Below are positions 1 through 8,111 of a stretch of DNA of 10,386 nucleotides, piece by piece. The position numbers and the translations under genes were made by a program. This DNA is from Cyclostephanos tholiformis (lineage: Eukaryota > Bacillariophyta > Thalassiosirophyceae > Thalassiosirales > Thalassiosiraceae), in NCBI GenBank assembly GCA_036939975.1, contig JALLPB010001296.1, positions 1 to 10,386 of the forward strand. Reading direction: 5' to 3'. Below the pieces are notes generated by a model. That model had not been told where the DNA came from. It saw only the letters and a list, made by a program, of their open reading frames with translations, and did no database searches. Numbering within the stretch: position 1 is the first letter of the stretch; each line of letters opens with the position of its first letter.

Positions 1-585
1 AAACTGCAGTCATTGGCTTAAACAACAATGACATTGATATCACCCAGGCACAGGCTAGCCTAGTTTTGCTATTTCGCTCACAGAATGAAGCATGAGGATG
101 ATTGAGGACACGACGGTATATCCTCCCCAGCTTGGGCGTCGGCCCTACTATCGTGTGGTATGGTCCTCACCTGCGCGTCCTATTGGTTCCTTGGTTGTAA
201 GGATGCCACCAGCGACGGGTACCTCCTTGGGGAGTACCACGAGGATTTCTTCCAACTACTATTGGTGTCGTCGGCATCGTGTTTCGGCCTTAGCTGCGGT
301 CCAAGTTGGATGTTCCTCCCCGTGCCGGTTTTATTCGCCATGAGCCTCGTGCTTTGGATACTGACATGACAGCTCTGATATGTGATGCTCATGGCGTTCG
401 TGTACACTACCATGGCATCGATCCTTGTGACTTACAGGCTAACATTCCTCAACGAGAGTGTGCAGATCATACCTGGCAGGACTGTCGTTCTCAGGAAGTT
501 TGCAAACCTGGACCAATATCAGGACTAAAATCTACTCATGCAACATGCGAGTGACACTCCAAAAAAGGTACGATTTTCGAGGTTT

Positions 586-641
586 CTGCACGATTTGCAG
601 TAGTTTAACTACTACATTTGGCAGTGGTAGGTCTACCACTG
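586..641. repeat. Cluster of three short inverted repeats before a T run
   Basis: Three hairpin-forming repeats lie back to back. At 586-600 a CTGCA/TGCAG stem of 5 bp has a 5-nt loop. At 599-613 AGTAGTT/AACTACT is a 7-bp stem around one base. At 622-641 CAGTGGTAG/CTACCACTG is a perfect 9-bp stem with a 2-nt loop. A run of seven T follows at 651-657. The function is unknown; it could be a small structured RNA, a transposon end or chance. Confidence 0.5.
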
Positions 642-1137
642 TGGAGTATATTTTTTTAGTGATTGTTTGCGTCACTCAATTTCTCTCCCAAATGACGGGC
701 GAAAGTCCTACAAAACGGTTTGCCCCGATGGTGTCTCTTTTATAATGCCCAACCCCCGTCGCCTACTCTGTTTTAGTTGGTTGTTGTATATTTTTGCTTG
801 TTTGTTGGCCACATTGGCCACGATGTATTTTCGTTTCTTCATTTTTGTCGCGTCATGTGACTGTCGAAACAATGCATCAGCATCCTCCCCACACATCCCA
901 CCTCCGTCGCATCTCCTCTCCAAAACCATCCTGGCCGCCTAAAACAACGTTCGGTTGGTTGTCGCTTCTTTCAAACGAACGGCGGCCACATAATAGCGAG
1001 CCCCCGCCCCCCACTCTCATTTTCCATGGGCCGTGTTTGAGCGCCCAAAACAAGGGGAAGGAGAGTGGCGAGAACGAGCCCGCGCCACCTGGCGCCTGCG
1101 TCAGACTCATGAGGAGCTTCGGCGCCATGATTTGGGG

Positions 1138-1181
1138 CCATGGAAGATGATTCCATGGAGAGAGGGGGACTGTTTGTCCCC
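1138..1181. repeat. Two adjacent small inverted repeats downstream of the kinesin gene
   Basis: CCATGGAA (1138-1145) and TTCCATGG (1151-1158) form an 8-bp stem with a 5-nt loop. GGGGAC (1165-1170) and GTCCCC (1176-1181) form a 6-bp stem with a 5-nt loop. They sit 100-143 bases past the kinesin stop codon on the minus strand, so they may lie in its 3' untranslated region or near its 3' end. No function is established. Confidence 0.4.
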
Positions 1182-1280
1182 TTATTCTCGAGGAATAATA
1201 CACAACTAATGAAAAATATTATTTCTATCTAAACATCTACCGTCTTGGAGGTTCTGCCCTTACCATAGTGGATGATCAAT

Positions 1281-2598
1281 TTATACGTCAACTGTATTCA
1301 CCTTCTTCAACTCCACCCTACTCACCTTCTCCGCGAATCGGAGCGAATTAAGGCTCTCGTTGAAGTGATCCTTGTGAGGGCTGCAGCAAACAATAGCCAA
1401 CGTCTTGGAATCCCCTCCAAGGAAATTTTGCAATAGGTACGTCAGCTTGGAATCTCGGTAAGGTATGTGTTTTTCCTTTGCCTGAAGTTTTTCGATCACC
1501 GATGCCAAAGCTAAGAGGGAGCAGTTGATGTGTTTTGCCTCGGTCAGCAGCGCGCCGTGAGATCCGCTCTTGTTGAGGCGTTCGCTCCCTGCGAGATCAA
1601 TGATGTGAAGACTGCCACTCCTTCTAATGGCACTGGCGTCGTCGTTCGACAATCCGTTGAAATGGATGGTAAAGAGCAGATGAGACCGGGATGATTCGGC
1701 ATTGACCTTGGTTGCCTTGACACATCGTCGCTCTTGGGCCATTTTAAGAATGCCATCAACCTCCCGTTCGTCTTGAGCATTTACTTTTACGTTTCCTACT
1801 GCCTCGTTGACTCTGAGCTTGAGCTTGATGAGCTGTCCATCATCTAGCAAGTCTCGAACCTCCTCGTTGTAAATCTCAAGCAACTCGACACTTATGTTCA
1901 CAAATTCCAGTCCACTACGTTCGATTTCACGCTTAGCTTCGAAGAGCATCTTGACGGCTCTTGGGATGAGACCACGATCCCCAGCAACCCCGATCATTGT
2001 ATGCGTCTTCCCCGATCCAGTCTAGAGTGTACGGACAAAAATTATGAGATTTGATAGAGAGTGCGAAAAAACATAATAAAGCGAAGGAGGGGTACCTGAC
2101 CGTACGCAAACATGCAAACATGATATCCATCAATACAGCTCTGCACCAAGGGCTCTGCAGCCTCCCAAACATCATCCTGTCCGTTAACTGGGCTAAACAC
2201 CCTGTCGAACCCGTAACTCCACTTTTTACGACGTTCTTTCAATCCACCACGATCCTTGTACAGTTCATTTAGTTCGATAACTTGTTTCGTTAAATTGTTG
2301 GATGACGTGTAGTCTGAGGATGATTTGGCGCCAATACCGCCGGTGATGGAGGACGAAGGGCGAGCGTTACGATCGGTTATTGACGGGAAGTGGAATGGGC
2401 AGCATTCATCATTCGCATCTTCTCCAGATTCACGCGATGGTGGCCTGCCGCTGTTAGGACCCATGGAAGCACACGACATGGGTCTGCTGTTACTGCCACC
2501 CACTGTCCTATCGTATTTCCCAGGTTGCTGTACCTCTGAAGTCAACCTACGTTCGCTTTCAACAAATGGTCTCACCCGGACAAAAACGCGAATGTTCC
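1281..2598 (-). other. C-terminal motor domain, kinesin-14-like
   Basis: Residues about 1294-1707, interrupted by the 74-nt intron. The neck-to-motor junction LRNRIIQLSGNIRVFVRVRP (1285-1304) is the kinesin-14 signature, with the stalk before the motor. The P-loop GQTGSGKT (1460-1467) is split by the intron between Q and T. Switch I is NAESSRSH (1568-1575) and switch II is DLAGSE (1603-1608), followed by PYRDSKLTYLLQNFLGG. An insert of about 100 Ser/Gly-rich residues (about 1307-1417) separates the first strand from WSYGFDRVF, far more than the usual loop. Only about 10 residues follow the motor. Confidence 0.87.
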
Positions 2599-5500
2599 CA
2601 CTAAGTTGAATGATTCGATTGCGAAGATTCGCACAGATTTGGTTCAACATATGCTTTTCCTCTATGAGTCGCCGTTCAATTGATATGAATTGCTCGCAGT
2701 ACTCATCGTTTATGCGAAGATTTTCCTCGAGGGTTCGCACCTCCTTGGAGAGTTGCTGGACCTTGAGTTTCATATTGGCAGCCTTCGCCTCGGCCTCTTC
2801 AATTGAACCAGTGGCATCTCTCAGCCGAAAGTTCATTGCATCCAACTCGCTCCTCACTGCCTGATACGCCTCATCCTTCTCTCGCAATTTATGTTGCAAA
2901 TCCACCATTTCGCCTTCCATTGTGACCAATTTTCCCTCCAGCTCGCCCATCTCCCTCCTGAATTCTTGTTCGGACGCATCCCTAGACCGAAGCGATTGCG
3001 TCCCCTCCAATTTGCGGTTGGCGTCGTCAAGAATTTTCGTGATGGAACGCACCTCCTCCTCGAGGCGCAATATGCTACCCTCCTGTCTCGAGATAGTGGC
3101 TACGTGACCTGACATATTGGTTTGCAGCACAGCAATGGTAGCTCGATTCGCGTTGTTATCATGCTTTTCCGCCTCCAAAAGTAACGTAAGTTCCGACTTG
3201 GCGCGCTCCAGCTCCGCAATGCGACATATTAATCCCTCGTGAGCTGCGCCATTCTCGGCCTCGAGTTCGTTGCGGCGATTCGCCTCCTCTATCTCGGAGC
3301 GCGCGGATGCCAGCTCAGCTCTGATGGCATCGTATCGTTCTGCGTACCGATCGTGCGTTCTGGATGCCACCTCGTCCATCGACCTCTTCATGTCGGCGGC
3401 ATGCGCCTCCCTCGCCTTGGCGAGCTCCGCCACCATCTCCCTTCTCTCGCGATCGAACACTTCCAGATCCGCCTTGTACCGTCCCTCCGCGCCATTCCTC
3501 TCTGCCTCGAGGCGTTGCACCTGCCTCTTGTATCCCTCGATCGTCCCGCGCTGCTCCGCGCAAACGACGTGCAATTCTACCTCACTCCCCTCCCTGACCA
3601 CGGTGGCGACCTTGTACATCTTGGAACAGTGCGCCACGTCCCTCTCGAGCGTCGCGATCCTCGCGTCAAACCCCTCGATGCGGGACAAATCGTGTCCAGC
3701 GTGGGATTCCTGGACGATCCGACGCAGGTCTTCATCGGACGGCCCCGTCGCCACCGCCGCAGGCGCCGCCGCCGCGTAGTAGGGCGCCGTGAGGTCGTCT
3801 GCATAGCCCTCCGTTGCGCGATCGGTGCCTGATCGATCGCCAACCGCGTCCCTACTGGCCCGTTTCCACGTCCGTCGGCCGACGACGGCGGTCGCGCCTC
3901 CGGTCCCCCCGAGTCCCCTGCTCATCAATGACTTGCTTAGTCTGTATATTTTCTCCTGCCGAAGTTTTTCTATCTTGTGATCGGCATCTAGTCTGCGCTG
4001 GGCGTTGCGCGCCGACTGGCTTTGCATGCGATGATCGGGTGTCTTGGGTGTGAGATTGAGGAGCAAAGTGGCGTGGTTGGCGTCTCCTTCTTCTTCTTCT
4101 TCTTCTTCGTCTTCGTCGTCGTCGTCGTCGTCGTCGTCGAGTTCGCCCTTCTTGCCGGCTTCCTCTCCATAAGCCGGCAGCGCGGGGCTCTTCGCGGCGC
4201 TGCGCGTCTTCTGGGGCGACGCCCTATTCCAGTCTCCCCGGTCCTCGAGGACCTTCCAGTAGGGCGTCGGCGAGAGAGTCGCAGGGGGGGACGTCGTGGT
4301 TGTCGTCATGGTTGTCGTCGTCGCGCCTTTGTCCACAGTCGGCTCTAACTTCGTCGGCGTCGTCGACAACCCGTCGTCCAGAGAACGATTCGGACTGTCG
4401 GTGGTGTTCTCTTTCTGGGCCAGGCCATCAACGACGTCATCGTCATCGTCGCCCGTCTTCGTGTTCATGATCGTGTTCATGTTCGATTTCGTCCTCGTCA
4501 TCGCGGCGATCCTTGGTCGGCCGGTCGCGGCGGAGCCTGCCGATGAGGGTCGCGACTGCGACGGTGGCGACGCGATCAACCTGGGGCCACCGTGGCGCAC
4601 TGACGAAATGGTAGGGGACTCGAAGGTGCGAGTTTCTTCCGTGATGGGGGATCCCACATACAATGGTAGGTGCAGGGAGGACGTCTTCGATGGTGATTTC
4701 GACGAGGAGGAATGGGACGAGACACCGCCTCCACTGTTGGGAGGAGTGGCGACCGCGGAGGAGGAGGGGTCACTCATCGTTGTCGTCCAGTGGTTGTTCT
4801 GGTCTCCACGTCTTTTGTCGTTGTTTTTGAGTTTTCCTTCTCGCCAATTTGATTCTCCCGGCCTGCATCCGCCTGAAGATATTCCATCCCGCAGAGTTTC
4901 CGATCCATGCATTGTAGGGTCCGAGTTTTCCGTGTGATTCATTCCCCCATCATAGCAACGACGATGTATGCCTTTAGCAGAATTGCTGAGAGAAGATTCG
5001 ACAGCTCCTGCCTGGATTGTTTCGTCGTCATCTTTGTAGACAAAAAGTGAGCTGTAACGCGATTGTTTCCCTGCAGATCCACTGGCAGTGATCTTGCCAA
5101 GCACGCCACGTTTCAAAATCAACTTGTTCATCCTTTTCAAATCGTCTTCAGCCCTTCGGTTGGCATACTCAGTATTTGCGAACTTCTCCTTCAACGCTTT
5201 CATTTGTTCCATGGAATCCCTCTCATGGTTCAACAAACGTTGGCGTTTTTTGAGTAGGGATCGGTCATCCATGATCTCATTCACTTGCGCCCTCGTTTTG
5301 ACAAGCTTTGCGCGTGAGGTAAACTGAAGGGTTGATCGTGTCTCCTCCAAATAGAGCTCTGATGGAGTGGCGCAACAAATTACGGCCATCCTTGCGTTTC
5401 CTGAAAGTGAAGGCTGCAGGATGCGCGTTAATTTAGAATCGCGGAAGTTCACGTGGGTCGCATTTTGGCCAAGACAGACAATAATGCGTGACAGACTGAA

Positions 5501-6530
5501 CAGAGATTGGTTGATCATACCACCTTCCTTCTGACGATCTCCCGTGGCTCCAGTGTGACAAACGCTCTCAGACCCCGCCAAGTCAACAAGGTTCAGAGTG
5601 GAAATTCTCACTGCGCCACTCTCATCTATGGCATTATCCCTTTGCAAATCGTCGTCGTCACTATCCTCCTTCATGCCATCCTCGCCATCCGTCATGGCTC
5701 CCTTGAGCCGACTCTCTACTGTGATCCTAAATATTGTATGCGATCGCGAACTCCTCTCATTCATGGCAGTAGCCGCAAAAGTTCGATTCTTCTCTCCTGC
5801 GAACAATACGCTCAACAAGCTGTCCATACTCGTCACGATCGATTCGTTCGAGTTGACAAGAACTCCGCGATCTTTGTCCTCCCGAATCTTCAGGATGGCA
5901 TTATTCTCGCTATCATCAGTCACCAAGAGGTCCCTCACTTCCTCGTTGTAAATCTCGATGAACGACACGCGGACCAAGAATATGCGTTCCAGATCCTTCT
6001 CGATGTGATTGAAGATGTCACTCGCGGCCATGCGAATAATCCCCCCTTTATTGAGCACGCAGTCGCCCCCGCCGGAAGATATTCCATCCTGCAGCGTTTC
6101 CGATCCATGCATGGTAAAGGTTTTCCCGGAGCTAGTATGTCCGTAGGCGAAGATGGTCCCATTACATCCAGCCGCGACGCTTTCCACGATGCCCCTGGAG
6201 GTTTGTTCGTAGACCTGCCGCGTGCTAGACGATTCATCGAAGGCTTTATCGTATGAGAAGAAGGTGCGGTATTCAATGCGCTCAGGCAGGGGCTTGCCGG
6301 AGGGCGTGCATTGCGTGATGGAGTTGTACTTTTGCAGGACGCGCCAGACTTTGTTGTTCTCGGTCGCTGTTTGGTCGCGCGAGTTGAGGGGTCGCAACCG
6401 TACGGCAACTGTGGCGGGAAATGAGCAGAGCTCTGACGGTGAGGAATTCGAACATTGATAGAGGCGAGGGCGACAGGAACTCACCAAGAATGCCCCCCTC
6501 GCCAGGAGCGGCGGCGTTCGACGACATCAT
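1281..6530 (-). CDS. Dual-motor kinesin: N-terminal kinesin-7-like and C-terminal kinesin-14-like motors
   Basis: Predicted as three exons on the minus strand: 6530-6485, 6432-2096 and 2021-1281, 5124 nt and 1707 residues, ending in TAA. The start is ATG at 6530 (ATG follows again at 6527), because an in-frame TGA lies just upstream at 6546-6548 and the long middle exon has no ATG before its motor. The order is: N-terminal motor (about 20-400), neck and low-complexity linker (about 400-915), coiled coil (about 915-1285), kinesin-14-type neck and motor (about 1285-1700), and a short tail. Both motors keep their P-loop, switch I and switch II, so both should hydrolyse ATP. Known kinesin-7 motors walk to microtubule plus ends and kinesin-14 motors to minus ends; a role in spindle microtubule cross-linking or sliding is inferred. 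The middle exon is one unbroken frame of over 1400 codons from one motor into the other, which argues against two separate genes. Separate shorter transcripts cannot be excluded. Confidence 0.9.
2022..2095 (-). other. Spliceosomal intron 2 of the kinesin gene (74 nt)
   Basis: On the minus strand FAYGQ is followed by GTACCC at the donor and ends in a pyrimidine-containing CACTCTAG acceptor, after which TGSGKTHTM resumes. Removing 74 nt (phase 0) rebuilds a perfect kinesin P-loop. Without it the frame hits stop TAA at 2042-2044. The donor is a weak GTACCC rather than GTAAGT or GTGAGT. Confidence 0.93.
2618..3736 (-). other. Coiled-coil stalk of the dual-motor kinesin
   Basis: Residues about 915-1287 are dominated by Glu, Lys, Arg, Leu and Ala with heptad-like spacing and almost no Pro (segments such as IATLERDVAH, QRLEAERNGAEGR, ILRLEEEVRSITK, VQQLSKEVRTLEENLR). 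This is the expected dimerising stalk. It runs directly into the kinesin-14 neck, as stalks do in that family, so the two motors are joined by one continuous helix-rich segment. Confidence 0.75.
4086..4141 (-). repeat. Trinucleotide repeat coding for an Asp/Glu run
   Basis: Plus-strand TTC repeats pass into GTC repeats. On the coding strand they give eight Asp, then a mixed step, then seven Glu (about residues 780-797). The run is in frame, and repeat-length changes would only add or remove acidic residues. It is likely to vary between strains. Confidence 0.9.
4871..4916 (-). repeat. Second copy of a 46-bp motor-domain segment, inside the linker
   Basis: This matches 6071-6116 at 42 of 46 bases, in the same orientation and frame. 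The shift is exactly 1200 bases, or 400 codons. It encodes TMHGSETLRDGISSGG (residues 522-537), nearly the same as the post-P-loop segment of the N-terminal motor. It is a local duplication within the gene, placed in the disordered linker where it cannot act as a motor element. Confidence 0.9.
5288..6424 (-). other. N-terminal motor domain, CENP-E/kinesin-7-like
   Basis: Residues about 20-400 of the predicted protein. Visible motifs are the opening strand TVAVRLRPLN, the P-loop GHTSSGKT at 113-120 (the family more often has GQT at this point), the stalk motif IEIYNEEVRDLL, switch I NERSSRSH at 240-247 and switch II DLAGSE at 299-304. HTGATGDRQKEGG, NFRDSKLTRILQPSLSGNA and the neck start VNEIMDD are close to CENP-E-type motors. 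A Ser/Gly-rich insert follows the P-loop strand, and an acidic insert (about 261-287) sits between switch I and switch II. The family call rests on remembered family motifs, not a tree. Confidence 0.85.
6071..6116 (-). repeat. First copy of the 46-bp segment, in the N-terminal motor
   Basis: Encodes TMHGSETLQDGISSGG (residues 122-137), right after the P-loop GKTF. The TMHG part belongs to the motor fold. The SETLQDGISSGG part looks like a family-unusual insert. It pairs with the copy at 4871-4916 (four mismatches in 46). Confidence 0.9.
6433..6484 (-). other. Spliceosomal intron 1 of the kinesin gene (52 nt)
   Basis: The donor is GTGAGT at 6484-6479 and the acceptor is CCGTCAG ending at 6433. 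Splicing joins CTT G to AG CTC (phase 1) and links the 15-codon exon 1, which has the only usable ATG, to the long frame that enters TVAVRLRPLN. An in-frame stop upstream of that ATG bounds exon 1. Transcript data are not available to me. Confidence 0.8.
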
Positions 6531-6902
6531 TATTTGCTCGACGACTCAAACGAAATAATTGAGCCGAGGAGTCGAACTGACTTGCGATGCTCATCCTGCC
6601 CCGGCCGGGGGAACTGGGGGGGGAGAGGAGCGTCAAAGTCAGTCGATGATGCTGTTGGCGAGAACCGCCCCCCTGAGGTTTCTTCATTGTTTCCGGAACG
6701 TATATTTGATCACGAAACTGTTGTTTCATTGAATCTTGAATCACACGATATATTTTTTCGAGTGAGACCCCACAACATGGTGTATGGAGAGGGGCGGAAA
6801 TCTGGAGTTTTTGTGAATCCCTCTTATTTTTTCTTCAAGCCGATAGGGGCTGCGCCACAGAAGCTGGTTAAGGCCCAAAATTATCGAGCGTCCTTTGGGC
6901 CC

Positions 6903-6957
6903 GTCCTGCGTCCTGCGTCCTTCAAAATTCACTTTCCACGGACGCAGGACGCAGGAC
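6903..6957. repeat. Perfect 18-bp inverted repeat with 19-nt loop
   Basis: The arms at 6903-6920 and 6940-6957 are exact reverse complements, separated by an AT-rich 19-nt loop. Each arm is itself two and a half copies of a CCTGCGT 7-mer. It lies about 370 bp upstream of the kinesin start. It may be a MITE-like remnant, a cruciform-forming site or a protein-binding site; none of these is proven. Confidence 0.9.
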
Positions 6958-7050
6958 AGGACCCTTTCAAGGTTATCAGCTCAAAAAAACTCCCCTCCTC
7001 CCCCAACTTCGTCGCCCTCCCTCAGTCTATTGTAACTTGCCCGGTCATCC

Positions 7051-7096
7051 CCCGCCGCCGCCGCCTCCGCCTCCGCCTCCTCCTCCTCCGCCGCCA
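7051..7096 (+). repeat. CCG/CCT simple repeat
   Basis: Uninterrupted mixture of CCG and CCT triplets on the plus strand, purine-rich on the minus strand, in non-coding sequence. It could form triplex structures and is likely to be length-variable. Confidence 0.85.
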
Positions 7097-7230
7097 CCCA
7101 GTGCCGCCCTTCAACACAACGCTTCCTCTCGACCCCCCCAACGATCTGCCCCCTCGACGCCGCTTCCCTGCCATCACCGCCGCTGTAATTATTCAGCGAC
7201 GCACACCGCTGAGATTTGAGGAAAAATACT

Positions 7231-7293
7231 CCGCCGTCGTCCGCCGCCGCCGCTGCTCCTGCCGCCGCCGCCGTCGTCGTCCGCTGCCGCCGC
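7231..7293 (+). repeat. CCG/TCG/GCC-rich simple repeat
   Basis: Degenerate triplet repeat of CCG, TCG and GCC units. It creates false Pro/Ala/Ser or Arg open frames on both strands. It sits just before the truncated transposase region. Confidence 0.8.
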
Positions 7294-7360
7294 CTTTGAT
7301 AACGTCCTTCTCACCCACCGCAAGCGGCTGTACGAAGGGGGGAAGGGGGCGGCGGACTTG

Positions 7361-7379
7361 GTGAGTATATTATACTCAC
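7361..7379. repeat. 19-bp perfect palindrome at the edge of the transposase fragment
   Basis: GTGAGTATA and TATACTCAC flank one central T. It marks the switch from GC-rich simple sequence to the transposase-derived segment. It also begins with a splice-donor-like GTGAGT. It could be an insertion or excision scar, or chance. Confidence 0.7.
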
Positions 7380-7447
7380 AACGCGAGGGCGATGGCGCGG
7401 AGTGTGGGCACCGTTCCGAGGATCCCAGCACCGGTCGCCGAGCCCCT

Positions 7448-7906
7448 TCTATTTTGATTCCATTCAGCGGGGCTGAAAAAAGTGTCGAAGAGCATAGAAC
7501 ATACAATTTTTATCTATCCCAGTTGAGAGTTCGGATAGAGATGGCCTTTGGTCTTCTTACAACAAAGTGGAGAATTTTGCGGAGACCGTTGAACTATTCT
7601 TCCGCAAAAAATGCGAGGATTATTAGGGTATGTGCGAGATTACATAATTTTTGCATTCGAATGCAGCAGTTGGATAATGACAGCAGCGGATGGGTTGGTC
7701 ATATTGCTGACGAAGTAGTTGCGCCGGAACACTTTGGTATTGTGCCTATCAATGATGGGGGAAATATGATTAATGCATTTGGATACTTGCCAACTGCCTC
7801 AGCCGATGATGACTTTCCAGAGAGTCCCGAGTTAACCATGCCACTCCCTCGCTATACTTCTCTTCTTCCTGACAATACTCGTCGGCTATCTAGTTATGGT
7901 TTCTGA
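7448..7906 (+). pseudogene. Truncated PIF/Harbinger-type transposase (C-terminal end)
   Basis: Family-like sequence starts at about ILIPFSGAEK and continues through YNFYLSQLRVRIEMAFGLL, TTKWRILRRPL and RIIRVCARLHNFCIR, then a variable tail to TGA at 7904-7906. This is the end of the DDE_Tnp_4 (HARBI1-like) nuclease fold. The Glu of IEMAFG (codon at 7538) is the expected third acidic catalytic residue. The two Asp residues that should precede it are absent, and the frame upstream is low-complexity sequence open only to 7220. There is no ATG before the conserved block; the first in-frame ATG directly follows the Glu. The fragment cannot be an active transposase by itself. A 5' exon further upstream was looked for and not found. 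Confidence 0.8.
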
Positions 7907-8111
7907 GATTATAACGCGGTCTATTCAGAGACCACACCATAATAAGCGTCGTAATAATGATTGAATGGCATGTATTACGAATATTTCTATTTTGAATTAT
8001 ATGGGCTATCTATTCTATTGGTACTTATCCCTCCAACCTCCATCCAATGTAAGTTGCGCAATGGGACAAAATCAAAATAAGCCTTCAAACAAAGGTATTG
8101 TAGCCATGATC

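Larger units (their letters stand above)
1..1280. other. Region with no recognisable gene
   Basis: I see no convincing gene here. Open frames on both strands are short and none gives a protein family I recognise. Plus-strand frames around 160-370 and 306-554 read somewhat protein-like (for example a stretch at about 357-470 rich in D, H and C) but need frame changes to join. They could be a decayed mobile element or the end of a neighbouring gene; this is only a suspicion. Bases 586-657 hold stacked inverted repeats followed by a run of seven T. The last roughly 100 bases before 1281 would be the 3' untranslated region of the kinesin gene on the minus strand. Confidence 0.5.
3739..5110 (-). 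other. Low-complexity linker with KEN motif and CDK-type sites
   Basis: Residues about 457-914 between the N-terminal motor/neck and the coiled coil. It is rich in Ser, Thr, Pro, Asp, Glu and Gly and is probably disordered. It contains a KEN motif (689-691), known in other proteins as an APC/C degradation signal. It also has four full S/T-P-x-K/R consensus sites for cyclin-dependent kinases: SPSK 595-598, SPNR 695-698, TPTK 707-710 and SPQK 754-757. A Thr run and an Asp/Glu run follow. Base composition looks GC-richer than in the flanking motor exons by eye. Cell-cycle regulation is inferred from the motifs only. Confidence 0.6.
6531..7357. promoter_or_regulatory. Upstream region of the kinesin gene; no gene seen
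   Basis: This lies upstream of the kinesin ATG. Long open frames here come from CCG/CCT-rich simple sequence and show no protein family. It holds a strong hairpin (6903-6957), two simple-repeat tracts (7051-7096 and 7231-7293) and pyrimidine-rich stretches. The kinesin promoter is expected here by position, but I can point to no definite core element. One plus-strand frame at about 7290-7360 looks faintly protein-like and ends at a GTGAGT, so a small unrecognised exon is possible. Confidence 0.4.

Noticed and set aside
3239..4937. Several plus-strand frames of 100-213 codons opposite the linker and coiled coil
   Set aside because: They are low-complexity or Arg/Ser/Val-rich shadows of the Glu/Asp/Lys-rich coding strand and of triplet repeats.
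5507..6256. Long plus-strand open frame (249 codons) opposite the N-terminal motor
   Set aside because: It is the complement of a strongly conserved kinesin motor frame, shows no family of its own and starts without supporting context.
6485..6487. TTG at 6487 as start of the kinesin frame
   Set aside because: Eukaryotic starts are ATG. The residues that follow are intron sequence, and a GTGAGT...CAG intron joins the frame to an upstream ATG exon.
6538..6575. tRNA-like T-arm sequence (GTTCGACTCC on the minus strand)
   Set aside because: The stem beside it does not pair and no acceptor, D or anticodon arm can be built around it.
6534..7364. Plus-strand 276-codon open frame upstream of the transposase remnant
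   Set aside because: It begins with TTG, much of it is Arg/Pro-rich because of CCG repeats, it overlaps the hairpin and no domain is visible. A spliced link to the transposase fragment is possible on paper but unsupported.
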